Source of the DNA: Bacteroidota bacterium
GTDB taxonomy: Bacteria > Bacteroidota > Bacteroidia > Flavobacteriales > Weeksellaceae
Direction of reading: 5' to 3'
NCBI GenBank assembly: GCA_023394415.1
Contig: JAEXAR010000043.1
Location: forward strand, 124,001-188,000
Length of the DNA stretch: 64,000 nt
Below are positions 34,467-42,980 of the stretch, one piece after another; the stretch's first letter is position 1, and each line of letters starts with the position of its first letter. The translations under genes and the position numbers were made by a program. The notes beneath the pieces are model-generated. The model was not told the DNA's origin, did no database searches, and saw only the letters and a list, made by a program, of their open reading frames with translations.

Positions 34467-35551
34467 TATAGTGTAAGGTCGATTTTTGTCTCAATTTCTT
34501 TAGGTTCAGGCATAATCAATTCATTTTCATCATCACCACTGAATTCGTCTCGGTAAACCTGTATCAAAAGCACCGTCATCGAAACCAAAATAGGCCCGAA
34601 AATTAATCCCATAAAACCAAAAAGGTTCATCCCCATTATAATTCCGAAAACAGTATTGAGAGGATGTATATTTTCAAGCTTTTTCAGTAACGTAAATCGC
34701 AAAACATTATCAGTAAGTCCTACCGCAATCAAACAGTAAATTAAAACACCAATTCCGGCTCCGGTATTGCCTTCCGCAATCATAAAAATACCAACAGGAA
34801 CATAAATAATAGCCGCGCCTACAATAGGAATCATAGATGCTATAGCAGTAAGCGCAAACAAAAGCATCGGACTAGGTGCACCGAAAATTAAATAACCAAT
34901 AAGCGCAACCAAACCCTGTCCCAAAGCCACAACAGGAATCCCAACGGCATTTGCAACAACCAGTTTTCTGAATTTCTCGCCTATTAAAGTAATATTAGCT
35001 TTTTTTAAAGGCGTAGCGCTTGTAACAACCCTTTCGAAAAGTCTCGGTTTTTCGAGCATAAAATAAAGCATAAAAAACATAGACGCCACTACAGAAAGCG
35101 TATTAAAAGTTCCGCTAAGAGCATTGGTGGAAAATTTTGCCGCTGCAGATTTAAGACCGTCAAGATTTTCTTTGCTTAAAATATCAATTTTGGTTTTTGA
35201 ATAAACAAAATCGTGAATTTTATCTAAAAAAATATTGAATTTGGCCATATAAACTTTAGAGTCGCCTAATTTTTCAATTAACATATCTGCTAAAAGGTAG
35301 ACAGGAATTATTAAAACAATCAAACAAATGAGTATAATAACCAAAGAGGACCAAGCTGGTTTCCATTTTTTAACTTCTTGAAGATAAAAATTAAAATTCC
35401 TGCACACAATATACAGCGTAAGCGCTCCTAAAAGAGAGGGAATAAACATCGAGAGATTAAAAACAATAAGTCCTAACATTGCTGTAATAATCAGGATTAG
35501 GAAGACTTGTTTTATTTTTATTCCGCTGATTTGGTTGTATAGGTTCGACAT
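34466..35551 (-). CDS. AI-2E family transporter
   Basis: A 361-residue membrane protein of the AI-2E/PerM (UPF0118) family. It has about eight predicted transmembrane segments. There are two N-terminal helices (IKQVFLILIITAMLGLIVF), a third, a long extracytoplasmic loop (about 90-145), then the C-terminal cluster with GQGLVALIGYLIFG and VGLTDNVLRF. The latter, with NVLRFTLLKK and HPLNTVFGIIMGMNLFG, is the conserved family region. Substrates differ among members (autoinducer-2, Na+/H+ exchange), so none is assigned. It is translationally coupled to the DUF3820 gene. Confidence 0.92.
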   Translation of the reverse strand: MSNLYNQISGIKIKQVFLILIITAMLGLIVFNLSMFIPSLLGALTLYIVCRNFNFYLQEVKKWKPAWSSLVIILICLIVLIIPVYLLADMLIEKLGDSKVYMAKFNIFLDKIHDFVYSKTKIDILSKENLDGLKSAAAKFSTNALSGTFNTLSVVASMFFMLYFMLEKPRLFERVVTSATPLKKANITLIGEKFRKLVVANAVGIPVVALGQGLVALIGYLIFGAPSPMLLFALTAIASMIPIVGAAIIYVPVGIFMIAEGNTGAGIGVLIYCLIAVGLTDNVLRFTLLKKLENIHPLNTVFGIIMGMNLFGFMGLIFGPILVSMTVLLIQVYRDEFSGDDENELIMPEPKEIETKIDLTL

Positions 35552-35644
35552 AATTAAGTTTTTTTATAAAAAAGGCAACAGTAATACTGCTGCCCAAATT
35601 TACACATTCCCTTTAATCGGAAATTATATTTTAAACCAAAAGTT

Positions 35645-36382
35645 TTATGTGTTATAAGTAATTTGTCTCGGCTTTCCGGCATAAGCCACATATGTAGAAT
35701 ACATTACAGCGTATATGAAAGGCGCAGTAAGGATAACCCCAACAAAACAAAGCATTATCCCCGCAACACTGATAAGTGCACCTAAAAGTCCTGCACCAAG
35801 GAAAACGCCGTAGTTTTCTTTAGCAATGTTAAAAGTCTTTTTAAGCGCATCCATTGCTGTAGCATTTTCAAACAATAATACAGGATACCCGATTAAAAGT
35901 AGCGGAGCCACAAACAATCCCGGCAAAAAGCACAACATAAATGATATAATGATTATAATATTAGAAATTAAACTGTAAAACAGAATATTAACAAAATTCT
36001 GCTTATAACCGATAAATAAGTCTCCGAAATTAATAGGAACTTTGTTATTCACTTTATTGGCCATATAAATTAACCCAACAAAAAGAGGAGATAGCAGAAT
36101 TCCCAGCAAGCCAGAAAGCCCATAATAAGTTTTGAAACCTTCTGCATTAATAACATCCTGCGTGTTAAACGATCCACCAGAAGACCTTATTTCTTCGGCA
36201 AAAGACTGGGAATCAAACCCAGCAAAAGATTGAAGTACAGAACTAGCAATCACATAAATTACCATCGCCAAAACGGCGTATCCTAAAAATCCTTTGTACA
36301 TCTCGAAAGCATGAGAGATAATACTCCCCGTTTCACGTTGTGGTACCGATCCTTGTTGATCAAATTCGCTAAAGTTTTCCAT
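35645..36382 (-). CDS. Multi-spanning membrane protein of unknown function
   Basis: A 245-residue integral membrane protein with about six hydrophobic segments and a cytoplasmic N-terminus (MENFSEFDQQGSVPQRETG). The central PINFGDLFIGYKQNFVNIL and the DALKKTFNIAKENYGVFL motif occur in Bacteroidota proteins sometimes mislabelled beta-carotene monooxygenase. The gene downstream order and shared motif (DLFxGY) show it is a distant paralogue of the next leftward-reading gene upstream at 36452. No transport motif is visible. Confidence 0.82.
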   Translation of the reverse strand: MENFSEFDQQGSVPQRETGSIISHAFEMYKGFLGYAVLAMVIYVIASSVLQSFAGFDSQSFAEEIRSSGGSFNTQDVINAEGFKTYYGLSGLLGILLSPLFVGLIYMANKVNNKVPINFGDLFIGYKQNFVNILFYSLISNIIIIISFMLCFLPGLFVAPLLLIGYPVLLFENATAMDALKKTFNIAKENYGVFLGAGLLGALISVAGIMLCFVGVILTAPFIYAVMYSTYVAYAGKPRQITYNT

Positions 36383-36451
36383 AGTTTTCCCTTTTAATCC
36401 ATCAAAGATAATTTTTTTTTGATGAATTGAAAGATGAATTATAAATGAAAT

Positions 36452-37171
36452 TTAGTTCTTTTCTGTAAAAATTTTCCGGTAAAGCGCATAAATCATAGCA
36501 TTCCAGAACGGAAAAGTAAAAATAGCACCTATTAAAGTAAGAATTCCGAAGTATTTGAAAGCAACTGCCACGAAAATGCCCACCAAAATTTCCAAAGGAA
36601 ACATTCTCAAGGCCTTAAAATTAATGGCAAACGTTTCCAAGATTCTTTTATCCATAAAAAACATCAATGGAGCTGTGAAAAGCGTTATCAGAACCCAAAA
36701 AACTCCCAAAAATAGAGTTGGTGCAAAGTAAGAGTAAACGGTGAACCAAAACAGGAAATAACCAAAATAGATAAAGAAATTAGATCCGGAATATCCCGCA
36801 AATAAATCCTCCATTTCGAGCTTTTCGTCAAGGTCCAACTTTCTAAACATTTTAAAAAGGCCAAGATTCAAAGGAAACAAAAACGACAATGTTCCTAAAA
36901 CCACATACTGAAATTTCATAAAATTGGGATTTGCCACAATTTCTTTCAAGCCGTTTTGGTAAGCTTCTACTCCTTCTTTCAGCTTATCACCTAGAGCAAC
37001 GTATTGCTCAAAAATCCCAAACCTGTTTGCAAAATAAAATAACACCAGAAAAAGGACCGAAAAGTAAATTAGACTGAAGAGGATTTGGTACACCAAGGTT
37101 CTGTTCCAATAACCGAAGGCTTCTTTTAAAATATAATCAATTCCCGCTTTTTGAGGATAATGGTTCTGCAT
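36452..37171 (-). CDS. Multi-spanning membrane protein, paralogue of the neighbour
   Basis: A membrane protein with about six hydrophobic segments. I choose the ATG at 37171 (239 residues, MQNHYPQKAGIDYILKEAF) because the upstream in-frame extension to 37288 is basic and unlike the neighbour. It shares LEMEDLFAGYSGSNFF with the DLFIGYK segment of the 35645 gene and has the same layout, including the late TFAINFKALRMFPLEILVG. The two genes lie 69 bp apart on the same strand, a probable tandem pair. The function is unknown. Confidence 0.8.
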   Translation of the reverse strand: MQNHYPQKAGIDYILKEAFGYWNRTLVYQILFSLIYFSVLFLVLFYFANRFGIFEQYVALGDKLKEGVEAYQNGLKEIVANPNFMKFQYVVLGTLSFLFPLNLGLFKMFRKLDLDEKLEMEDLFAGYSGSNFFIYFGYFLFWFTVYSYFAPTLFLGVFWVLITLFTAPLMFFMDKRILETFAINFKALRMFPLEILVGIFVAVAFKYFGILTLIGAIFTFPFWNAMIYALYRKIFTEKN

Positions 37172-37339
37172 TGTAACAATTTGCTGCAAAAATAAACTTT
37201 TTATAATTTTTAAATAGGAACGAGAAATAAATTGTTTAAACCATTGGAAATTAAGACCAGAGAAAAATTTATCATTGAAAATCAACACAAACTTTCAGTC
37301 GCACACTAAAATTCATTAATCTTTTAAAAAAATTAAATT

Positions 37340-37347
37340 TACTTTTG
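37340..37347 (+). promoter_or_regulatory. -7 promoter element for pabB
   Basis: TACTTTTG matches TAnnTTTG. It lies only 4 bp before the GTG at 37352 and 37 bp before an in-frame ATG at 37385, so it leaves the true start uncertain. Confidence 0.35.
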
Positions 37348-37351
37348 TGAA

Positions 37352-38329
37352 GTGAAAACAAAACAGCACCCGAATTTTGAAAGAATGGATGAACTTTCCC
37401 AGAAGAAGGTTCCTTTTTTCTTTATGGTAGATTTTGCCATGGATAAAGTAGAAGTTTATCTGGAAGACGAAGTTTTAAATTCAGGTTTAATGATTGATTT
37501 TCAAAAAATTAAGAAGACGAATGAAGCATTCGTCTCATCAGAAGATTTTGAGCTTGAAACTTATCCGGAAACCAAAGAAGAATATAGAAAAGGATTTGAA
37601 AACGTACAAAAACACCTTAAACTGGGAAACTCCTATCTTGCTAATTATACTCGGAAAACCAGAATAGAAACCAATTTAACTTTAGAGGAAATTTTTTATC
37701 TTTCAAAAGCCAAATACAAATTGCTGTATAAAAACCAGTTTGTTCTGTTTTCGCCGGAAACTTTTGTTGAAATAATTGACAACCAAATTTTTACACATCC
37801 AATGAAAGGTACTATAGATGCCTCAAAAGATAATGCTATAGAGACCTTAAAAAACGATGTAAAAGAAAAAGCAGAACATTACACAGTGGTTGATTTGTTG
37901 CGAAATGATTTGAGTATGGTTGCTGATGAGGTGAGAGTAGAAGAATTTCAACGTATTGATTTCATTAAAACCAAACAAAAGAACCTTTATGCTATGAGCT
38001 CTGAAATTTCGGGTAAACTGAAGCCTGAATTTGAAGGGAAAATCGGCAGCATTATGAAAACTTTACTTCCTGCCGGTTCTATTTTAGGTGCGCCAAAACC
38101 AAAAACAATGGAAATTGTAATGGCGTCTGAAGGATATGAAAGAGGTTGGTACACAGGTGTTTGTGGTTGGTTCGACGGAGAAAATTTAGATTCTTGCGTG
38201 ATGATTCGTTTTATAGAAAAAGAAAACGGAAATTTATATTTTAAAAGTGGCGGCGGCATTACACATATGAGCAAATTGGCCGACGAATATCAGGAAATGA
38301 AAAACAAAATTTATGTTCCAGTTTATTGA
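37352..38329 (+). CDS. pabB: Aminodeoxychorismate synthase component I
   Basis: Chorismate-binding enzyme that makes 4-amino-4-deoxychorismate for folate synthesis. The protein has 325 residues, the short form without the N-terminal tryptophan-binding domain. It shows NYTRKTRIET, the TVVDLLRNDLSMVADEV core near 178, GSILGAPKPKTMEIV near 248 and GWYTGVCGWFDGENLDS near 268. The start is a GTG; an ATG at 37385 (MDELSQKKVPFFF) is the alternative, supported by a -7 element close upstream. The next gene, a class IV aminotransferase, overlaps its end by 17 bp. Confidence 0.93.
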   Translation: MKTKQHPNFERMDELSQKKVPFFFMVDFAMDKVEVYLEDEVLNSGLMIDFQKIKKTNEAFVSSEDFELETYPETKEEYRKGFENVQKHLKLGNSYLANYTRKTRIETNLTLEEIFYLSKAKYKLLYKNQFVLFSPETFVEIIDNQIFTHPMKGTIDASKDNAIETLKNDVKEKAEHYTVVDLLRNDLSMVADEVRVEEFQRIDFIKTKQKNLYAMSSEISGKLKPEFEGKIGSIMKTLLPAGSILGAPKPKTMEIVMASEGYERGWYTGVCGWFDGENLDSCVMIRFIEKENGNLYFKSGGGITHMSKLADEYQEMKNKIYVPVY

Positions 38330-38939
38330 AAGTATTAAAGTAGAAGATCAGGAAATCTTCCTTTTAGATTATCATCAAAAACGTGTCAACGAAACCTTCC
38401 GCCAGTTTGGAAAGGAAAACTCCATTGATTTGGAAAAAATTTTCAAAAATCTTCAGCACGATGAAGATGGCCTTTACAAATTAAGAATCGTTTATGACCT
38501 CGACTGTAAGTTTACGACACAACTAATACCATACGCAATTCCGGAAATTAATGATTTTCAGTTGGTTGAAAACAACACCATTGATTATTCATTTAAATAT
38601 GAAAACCGGAAGGAATTTGCTTTGATGAAGGAAAAAGCCAAAACAGAGGAGATTATCATTGTAAAGAACAACCGAATTACAGATACTTCATACTCCAACC
38701 TTCTTTTCTTGAAAGGGAAAGAGTGGTACACACCTGATACTTATTTACTCAACGGCGTTCAAAGACAATATCTCCTGAAAAATAAAAAGATCAAGGAAAC
38801 AGAAATCACCTTGCAAAATCTAAAGGAATTCTCTCATTTTCAGTTGATTAATTCGCTAAATGATTTTGATGATATGTTCATCTATCCCATGAACAAAATT
38901 TTAAATCTCCCGGAAAGTGATGAGTATATGTCACTTTAA
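38313..38939 (+). CDS. pabC: Class IV aminotransferase, probable aminodeoxychorismate lyase
   Basis: A 208-residue PLP-fold type IV protein that probably cleaves aminodeoxychorismate to p-aminobenzoate. It is shorter than E. coli PabC (269). Conserved parts are DYHQKRVNETF near the start and FKYENRKEFALMKEK, which probably holds the PLP lysine. IIVKNNRITDTSYSNLLFL matches the family's T-Y-x-N block, and YLLNGVQRQYLL follows. Assignment rests on its tight 17-bp overlap with pabB. The lack of a longer N-terminus is normal in Bacteroidota. Confidence 0.8.
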   Translation: MFQFIESIKVEDQEIFLLDYHQKRVNETFRQFGKENSIDLEKIFKNLQHDEDGLYKLRIVYDLDCKFTTQLIPYAIPEINDFQLVENNTIDYSFKYENRKEFALMKEKAKTEEIIIVKNNRITDTSYSNLLFLKGKEWYTPDTYLLNGVQRQYLLKNKKIKETEITLQNLKEFSHFQLINSLNDFDDMFIYPMNKILNLPESDEYMSL

Positions 38940-39033
38940 TCATATTTTTTGTCATTCCGCAGGAATCCACGTCAAATTTTTCCAAAAAAGTTTTGACAAC
39001 AAAACATTTTGATGAAATGAGAGGGCAAAAATA

Positions 39034-40740
39034 TCAATTATCTGCGTCCCAAGGCGTTTTAACATCTTTACCGCTTAAGAAATCGAAATAGGAGCGTAAA
39101 ACCTCTGCATTCTCCACGTCCTGTGTACAAACTTCCAAAATTCTAGGTTGCAAATCTGGCTTAAAGAAGTTATCCAAAACCCTCTCGATGGTATTGTCAT
39201 CTTCTACTTTTACGTAGCTGAATCCGAAATGTTTCGCCAAATGTTCAGCGTGTTTCGTGTGTTTTGTGGCGATAAATTCATCCAATATATTGGTATTCGC
39301 TTTATCAGGTCCAGGGATAATTTTAAATATATTTCCTTCACCGTTATTGAAAATGATAATTCTCGTGTAAGGAGGAATATATTGGTTCCAAAGCCCATTA
39401 ATATCATAGAAAAAGCTTAGATCTCCCGTTACCAGAAGCGTAGGATTTTCGTTTTTAATGGCGAAACCCATTGCGGTGGAAGTAGAACCGTCAATTCCGC
39501 TGGTGCCACGGTTACAGTAAATTTTATTTTGCTTAAAATCAAACAGTTGTGCATAACGAATTGCCGAACTGTTACTGAAATGTATATTGAAATTAGCCGG
39601 AACCTTCTGCGAGATAAGCCAAAATATATTAAAATCAGAATACCCAGTTCTATTCACATATTCCTGGTGTTTAGCGTCTTTTTTATCTCTTAAAACATCC
39701 CAAAGATTAAAATAGGGTTGTGGTTCTAATTTTATGAAATTCAACAGCTTGCCAAAGAAACTTTCAGCATTGGTTTCGATCTTTTGGGTAAGGCTGAAAA
39801 AGGTGTCGGGTTGCCAATGTTCATCAATATGCCAATGGTTTTTAGGTTTTGCTTTTCTCAGAAATTGTTTTACTTTCTTAGAAACCACATTTTGCCCAAT
39901 GGTTATCAGCAAATCGGGAGCATAGGTTTGATAATCTTCTTCAGAAAAGTTATAAATATAACGGTCTATATGTTTGAAAAACTTTTCGTGATGCAAATTT
40001 GAGTTGGCTTCACTTAAAACGACAACAGAATGATTTTTAACCAATTGATAAAGTTGAGCTTCAAGTTCTTGTGAATATGGTCTTGTTCCCACAAGAATTA
40101 AAATTCTTTTTGAAGTATTCCATTCTGCTACCAGATTAGAAGGTAACTCATAAGTTTTTTTCTGAATGGTTTTTTCTACACTAGGGAAATTTGGTAATTC
40201 GGTTACCAAATCATACAGAGGTTCCGATAATGGGATGTTGATATGAACCGGACCCTGTTTTTCGAAACAGAGTTCAATCGCTTTTTTAATAATATCAAAA
40301 TTGTAATCTTCGGAACCGTCTTTATCGTCTTCCATCAACTGAAAATCACCGTAAGAATGTTGTTGATACAATTCTTTTTGTCGAATAGTTTGTCCATCGA
40401 AAATATCAATATAATCCGTTGGTCTGTCTGCAGTTAGCACCAAAAGTGGCACATTTTGATAGAAGGCTTCTGTAACCGCTGGATAATAATTGGCAGAAGC
40501 CGAACCTGATGTGCAGGTAATTGCAACAGGCAATTTTGTGCTTTGTGCCATACCCAATGCGACAAAAGCGGCACTTCTCTCATCCACAATGCTGTAGCTG
40601 TTCATCTCGTCCATTTCTCCGAAATGTATTGCCAAAGGTGCGTTACGTGAACCCGGAGAAACCACTATATTTAAAATTCCATATTCTTTTAGGAGATGAG
40701 CCAACAACTGAATGCTGCGTTTTGATGAGAAATTTTTCAT
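39034..40740 (-). CDS. menD: 2-succinyl-5-enolpyruvyl-6-hydroxy-3-cyclohexene-1-carboxylate synthase
   Basis: ThDP-dependent enzyme of menaquinone synthesis that joins isochorismate with 2-oxoglutarate. The protein is 568 residues. The N-terminal VVSPGSRNAPLAIHF near 26 and SIVDERSAAFVALGMAQ with TCTSGSASANYYPAVTEA near 78 are diagnostic. The C-terminal domain carries RGTSGIDGSTSTAMGFA and the metal motif GDLSFFYDINGLWNQ. No other men genes are adjacent. A TACCTTTG -7 element lies only 5 bp before its ATG, which suggests a leaderless or nearly leaderless transcript. Confidence 0.96.
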   Translation of the reverse strand: MKNFSSKRSIQLLAHLLKEYGILNIVVSPGSRNAPLAIHFGEMDEMNSYSIVDERSAAFVALGMAQSTKLPVAITCTSGSASANYYPAVTEAFYQNVPLLVLTADRPTDYIDIFDGQTIRQKELYQQHSYGDFQLMEDDKDGSEDYNFDIIKKAIELCFEKQGPVHINIPLSEPLYDLVTELPNFPSVEKTIQKKTYELPSNLVAEWNTSKRILILVGTRPYSQELEAQLYQLVKNHSVVVLSEANSNLHHEKFFKHIDRYIYNFSEEDYQTYAPDLLITIGQNVVSKKVKQFLRKAKPKNHWHIDEHWQPDTFFSLTQKIETNAESFFGKLLNFIKLEPQPYFNLWDVLRDKKDAKHQEYVNRTGYSDFNIFWLISQKVPANFNIHFSNSSAIRYAQLFDFKQNKIYCNRGTSGIDGSTSTAMGFAIKNENPTLLVTGDLSFFYDINGLWNQYIPPYTRIIIFNNGEGNIFKIIPGPDKANTNILDEFIATKHTKHAEHLAKHFGFSYVKVEDDNTIERVLDNFFKPDLQPRILEVCTQDVENAEVLRSYFDFLSGKDVKTPWDADN

Positions 40741-40787
40741 AAAGACAAAGGTAGGAGTTTTATAGATTTTTAAAAATTATAAAAGCT

Positions 40788-40795
40788 TATATTTG
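40788..40795 (+). promoter_or_regulatory. -7 promoter element for the oxygenase gene
   Basis: TATATTTG matches TAnnTTTG, 26 bp before the ATG at 40822. No clear -33 TTG. Confidence 0.35.
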
Positions 40796-40821
40796 GGAAG
40801 TTAATTTTTACAAAAAATATA

Positions 40822-41769
40822 ATGAACAAAATTCCAAGTGTGGACTTGCGTGATTTCCTGTCGGATGATCCGGCACGCAAACAGAAATTTGTAAATGAAA
40901 TCGGAAAAGCCTATGAAGATATAGGATTTGTTGCACTAAAAGGTCATTTTCTTGATGATGCCCTTGTAAAAGAACTTTACGGAGAGGTGAAGAACTTCTT
41001 TGATTTACCTGTAGAAACCAAGCAGAAATATGAAATCCCCGGAATTGGTGGACAACGTGGGTATGTCGGTTTCGGAAAAGAAACGGCTAAAGGTTTCAAA
41101 AAAGCAGATTTGAAAGAATTCTGGCATTTTGGACAGTATCTTTCTGATGACTCCAAGTATAGAGAGGTTTATCCGGACAATGTTATGGTGGATGAATCTC
41201 CAAAATTCAACGAGGTAGGAAAACAGACTTACCAAATGCTTGAGAAAACCGGAAAATATGTGTTGAGAGCTTTGGCGTTATATCTTGGTTTGGATGAATT
41301 TTACTTTGATCAATACATTGCAGAAGGTAACTCAATCTTAAGACCAATTCATTATCCGCCAATTACACAGGAACCCGATGATGCGGTGAGAGCTGCTGCG
41401 CATGGCGACATTAATCTCATTACCTTATTAATGGGAGCGCAAGGTAGAGGTTTGCAAGTACAAAATCACAACGGAGAATGGATTGATGCCATTGCAGAAC
41501 CTGATGAACTGATGATAAATGTTGGCGACATGCTTTCAAGGCATACCAATAACAAACTGAAATCCACGATTCACAGAGTTGTGAATCCTGAAAGAGAACT
41601 TTGGGGAACTTCAAGATATTCCATCCCATTTTTTATGCATCCTGTAAGCGAAATGAAATTGAATGCCTTGCAAGGAACTTATGACGAAAACAATCCAAAA
41701 CTCTATCCAGATACTACAGCAGGGGAGTTTTTACACGAAAGATTAGTAGAACTTGGATTGATAAAATAA
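40822..41769 (+). CDS. Isopenicillin N synthase-family 2-oxoglutarate/Fe(II) oxygenase
   Basis: A 315-residue enzyme of the IPNS-like non-haem iron family. An N-terminal DIOX_N domain (PSVDLRDFLSDDPARKQ to NFFDLPVETKQKY) is followed by the jelly-roll core. Iron ligands are His and Asp in AAHGDINLITLL near 195, and a late His in STIHRVVNPE near 255. RYSIPFF near 272 carries the Arg-x-Ser that binds 2-oxoglutarate. The substrate is unknown. The gene is divergent from menD and has its own terminator. Confidence 0.92.
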   Translation: MNKIPSVDLRDFLSDDPARKQKFVNEIGKAYEDIGFVALKGHFLDDALVKELYGEVKNFFDLPVETKQKYEIPGIGGQRGYVGFGKETAKGFKKADLKEFWHFGQYLSDDSKYREVYPDNVMVDESPKFNEVGKQTYQMLEKTGKYVLRALALYLGLDEFYFDQYIAEGNSILRPIHYPPITQEPDDAVRAAAHGDINLITLLMGAQGRGLQVQNHNGEWIDAIAEPDELMINVGDMLSRHTNNKLKSTIHRVVNPERELWGTSRYSIPFFMHPVSEMKLNALQGTYDENNPKLYPDTTAGEFLHERLVELGLIK

Positions 41770-41786
41770 TTTCAAATTTTTGAAAG

Positions 41787-41818
41787 AAAACGGGCAACAT
41801 TGCCCGTTTTTTTTATTT
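41787..41818. terminator. Bidirectional terminator
   Basis: AAAACGGGC and GCCCGTTTT arms (41787-41810) form a GC-rich stem with a short AACATT loop, followed by TTTTATT. It separates the convergent oxygenase and radical SAM genes. Confidence 0.85.
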
Positions 41819-42860
41819 AAAACAACCTCAACTGCTGCTCTTTTGTTCCTGTAAAATGTTCTGTTGAAAGCGGTGAAATATGTTTTCCGTTGAAATATTT
41901 TCTTCTGGCCAACGCAAAAGTCTGGTGTATCATTTCGGCAATATTCCCTTCACCTTTGTAGCGTTCAAAATATCTTTTTTCACCCAAATTTCCACCTCTC
42001 ATCGAGCGAATGAGGTTTAAAACCTTCTGTGAACGCTCCGGAAAATGCGAATTCAACCAATGAACGAAAACAGGTTCAACAGTATCATTCAATCGCACTA
42101 GAATATGATGGGCACTTTTTGCGCCTAAATCCGAAAAAGTTTTGTAAAGGTTGAGAGCTTCATCAGAATTTAAGGCTGGAATAATTGGTGCTGCCATCAC
42201 ATTCACTGGAATTCCATTTTGGGAAAGCACCTCAAGAGCTTTCAATTTATTTTTTACTGATGAAGTTCTGGGCTCCATCACTTTCCGCAGATCTTCATTG
42301 ATGGTCGGAATGCTTAAGTTGACGCAAACGAGATTTTTTTCTGCCAATTGTATTAGTAGATCCAAATCTCTTAAAATTAATGCATTTTTAGTGATGAAAG
42401 AAACCGGATGTCTGTATTCAAGAAAAACTTTCAGGAGACTTCTGGTGATTTCCAATTTTCTTTCAATGGGTTGATAAGGATCTGTATTTCCCGACAAGAC
42501 AATGGTTTTCGGAATATAACCTCTCTTTTTGAAAAATTTTTCTAAAAGAATAGGAGCGTTCTTCTTCACCATGATTTTCCTTTCAAAATCAATTCCGGCA
42601 GAAAATCCCCAATATTCGTGTGTTGGTCTTGCAAAACAATAAGAGCAGCCGTGTTCGCATCCCTGATAAGGATTTAAGGAATATTCCATTGATAAATCCG
42701 GACTTTTCACGGGATTTACAATCGACTTAGGAAACACTTCGGTGAAAGTGGTTTTAACGGTTTCAAAATCTTCATTTTCAGGCTCATAGGTATATTTGTC
42801 GAAACGATTAATCACGTTTCGTTGTGCACCTTGTCCTTTAATTTTCCCTTGTTCTTCCAT
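41817..42860 (-). CDS. PA0069 family radical SAM protein
   Basis: A 347-residue radical SAM enzyme related to spore photoproduct lyase. The iron-sulfur motif is CEHGCSYCFARPTHEYWGFS, where the cysteines are spaced CxxxCxxC near residue 70. LSGNTDPYQPIERKLEITR and PRTSSVKNKLKALEVLSQNG are typical of the PA0069 group. The molecular role is not established. It is a lone gene between the oxygenase and clpC. Confidence 0.92.
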   Translation of the reverse strand: MEEQGKIKGQGAQRNVINRFDKYTYEPENEDFETVKTTFTEVFPKSIVNPVKSPDLSMEYSLNPYQGCEHGCSYCFARPTHEYWGFSAGIDFERKIMVKKNAPILLEKFFKKRGYIPKTIVLSGNTDPYQPIERKLEITRSLLKVFLEYRHPVSFITKNALILRDLDLLIQLAEKNLVCVNLSIPTINEDLRKVMEPRTSSVKNKLKALEVLSQNGIPVNVMAAPIIPALNSDEALNLYKTFSDLGAKSAHHILVRLNDTVEPVFVHWLNSHFPERSQKVLNLIRSMRGGNLGEKRYFERYKGEGNIAEMIHQTFALARRKYFNGKHISPLSTEHFTGTKEQQLRLF

Positions 42861-42936
42861 TAGTTTATTAACGCAAAAGTAGTACCTAATATTCCAACAA
42901 AAATGAGTTTTGAGCGATCAGTTTTCCACAAAAAAA

Positions 42937-42964
42937 CCCACTCTTTTAAGAGCGGGTCTTTTAA
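42937..42964 (-). terminator. Terminator after clpC
   Basis: ACCCACTCTT and AAGAGCGGGT form a 10-bp stem with one mismatched position. A-rich sequence on its left gives a U-run on the minus-strand transcript, just past the clpC stop at 42981. Confidence 0.72.
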
Positions 42965-42980
42965 TATTTAAAGGTTAATC

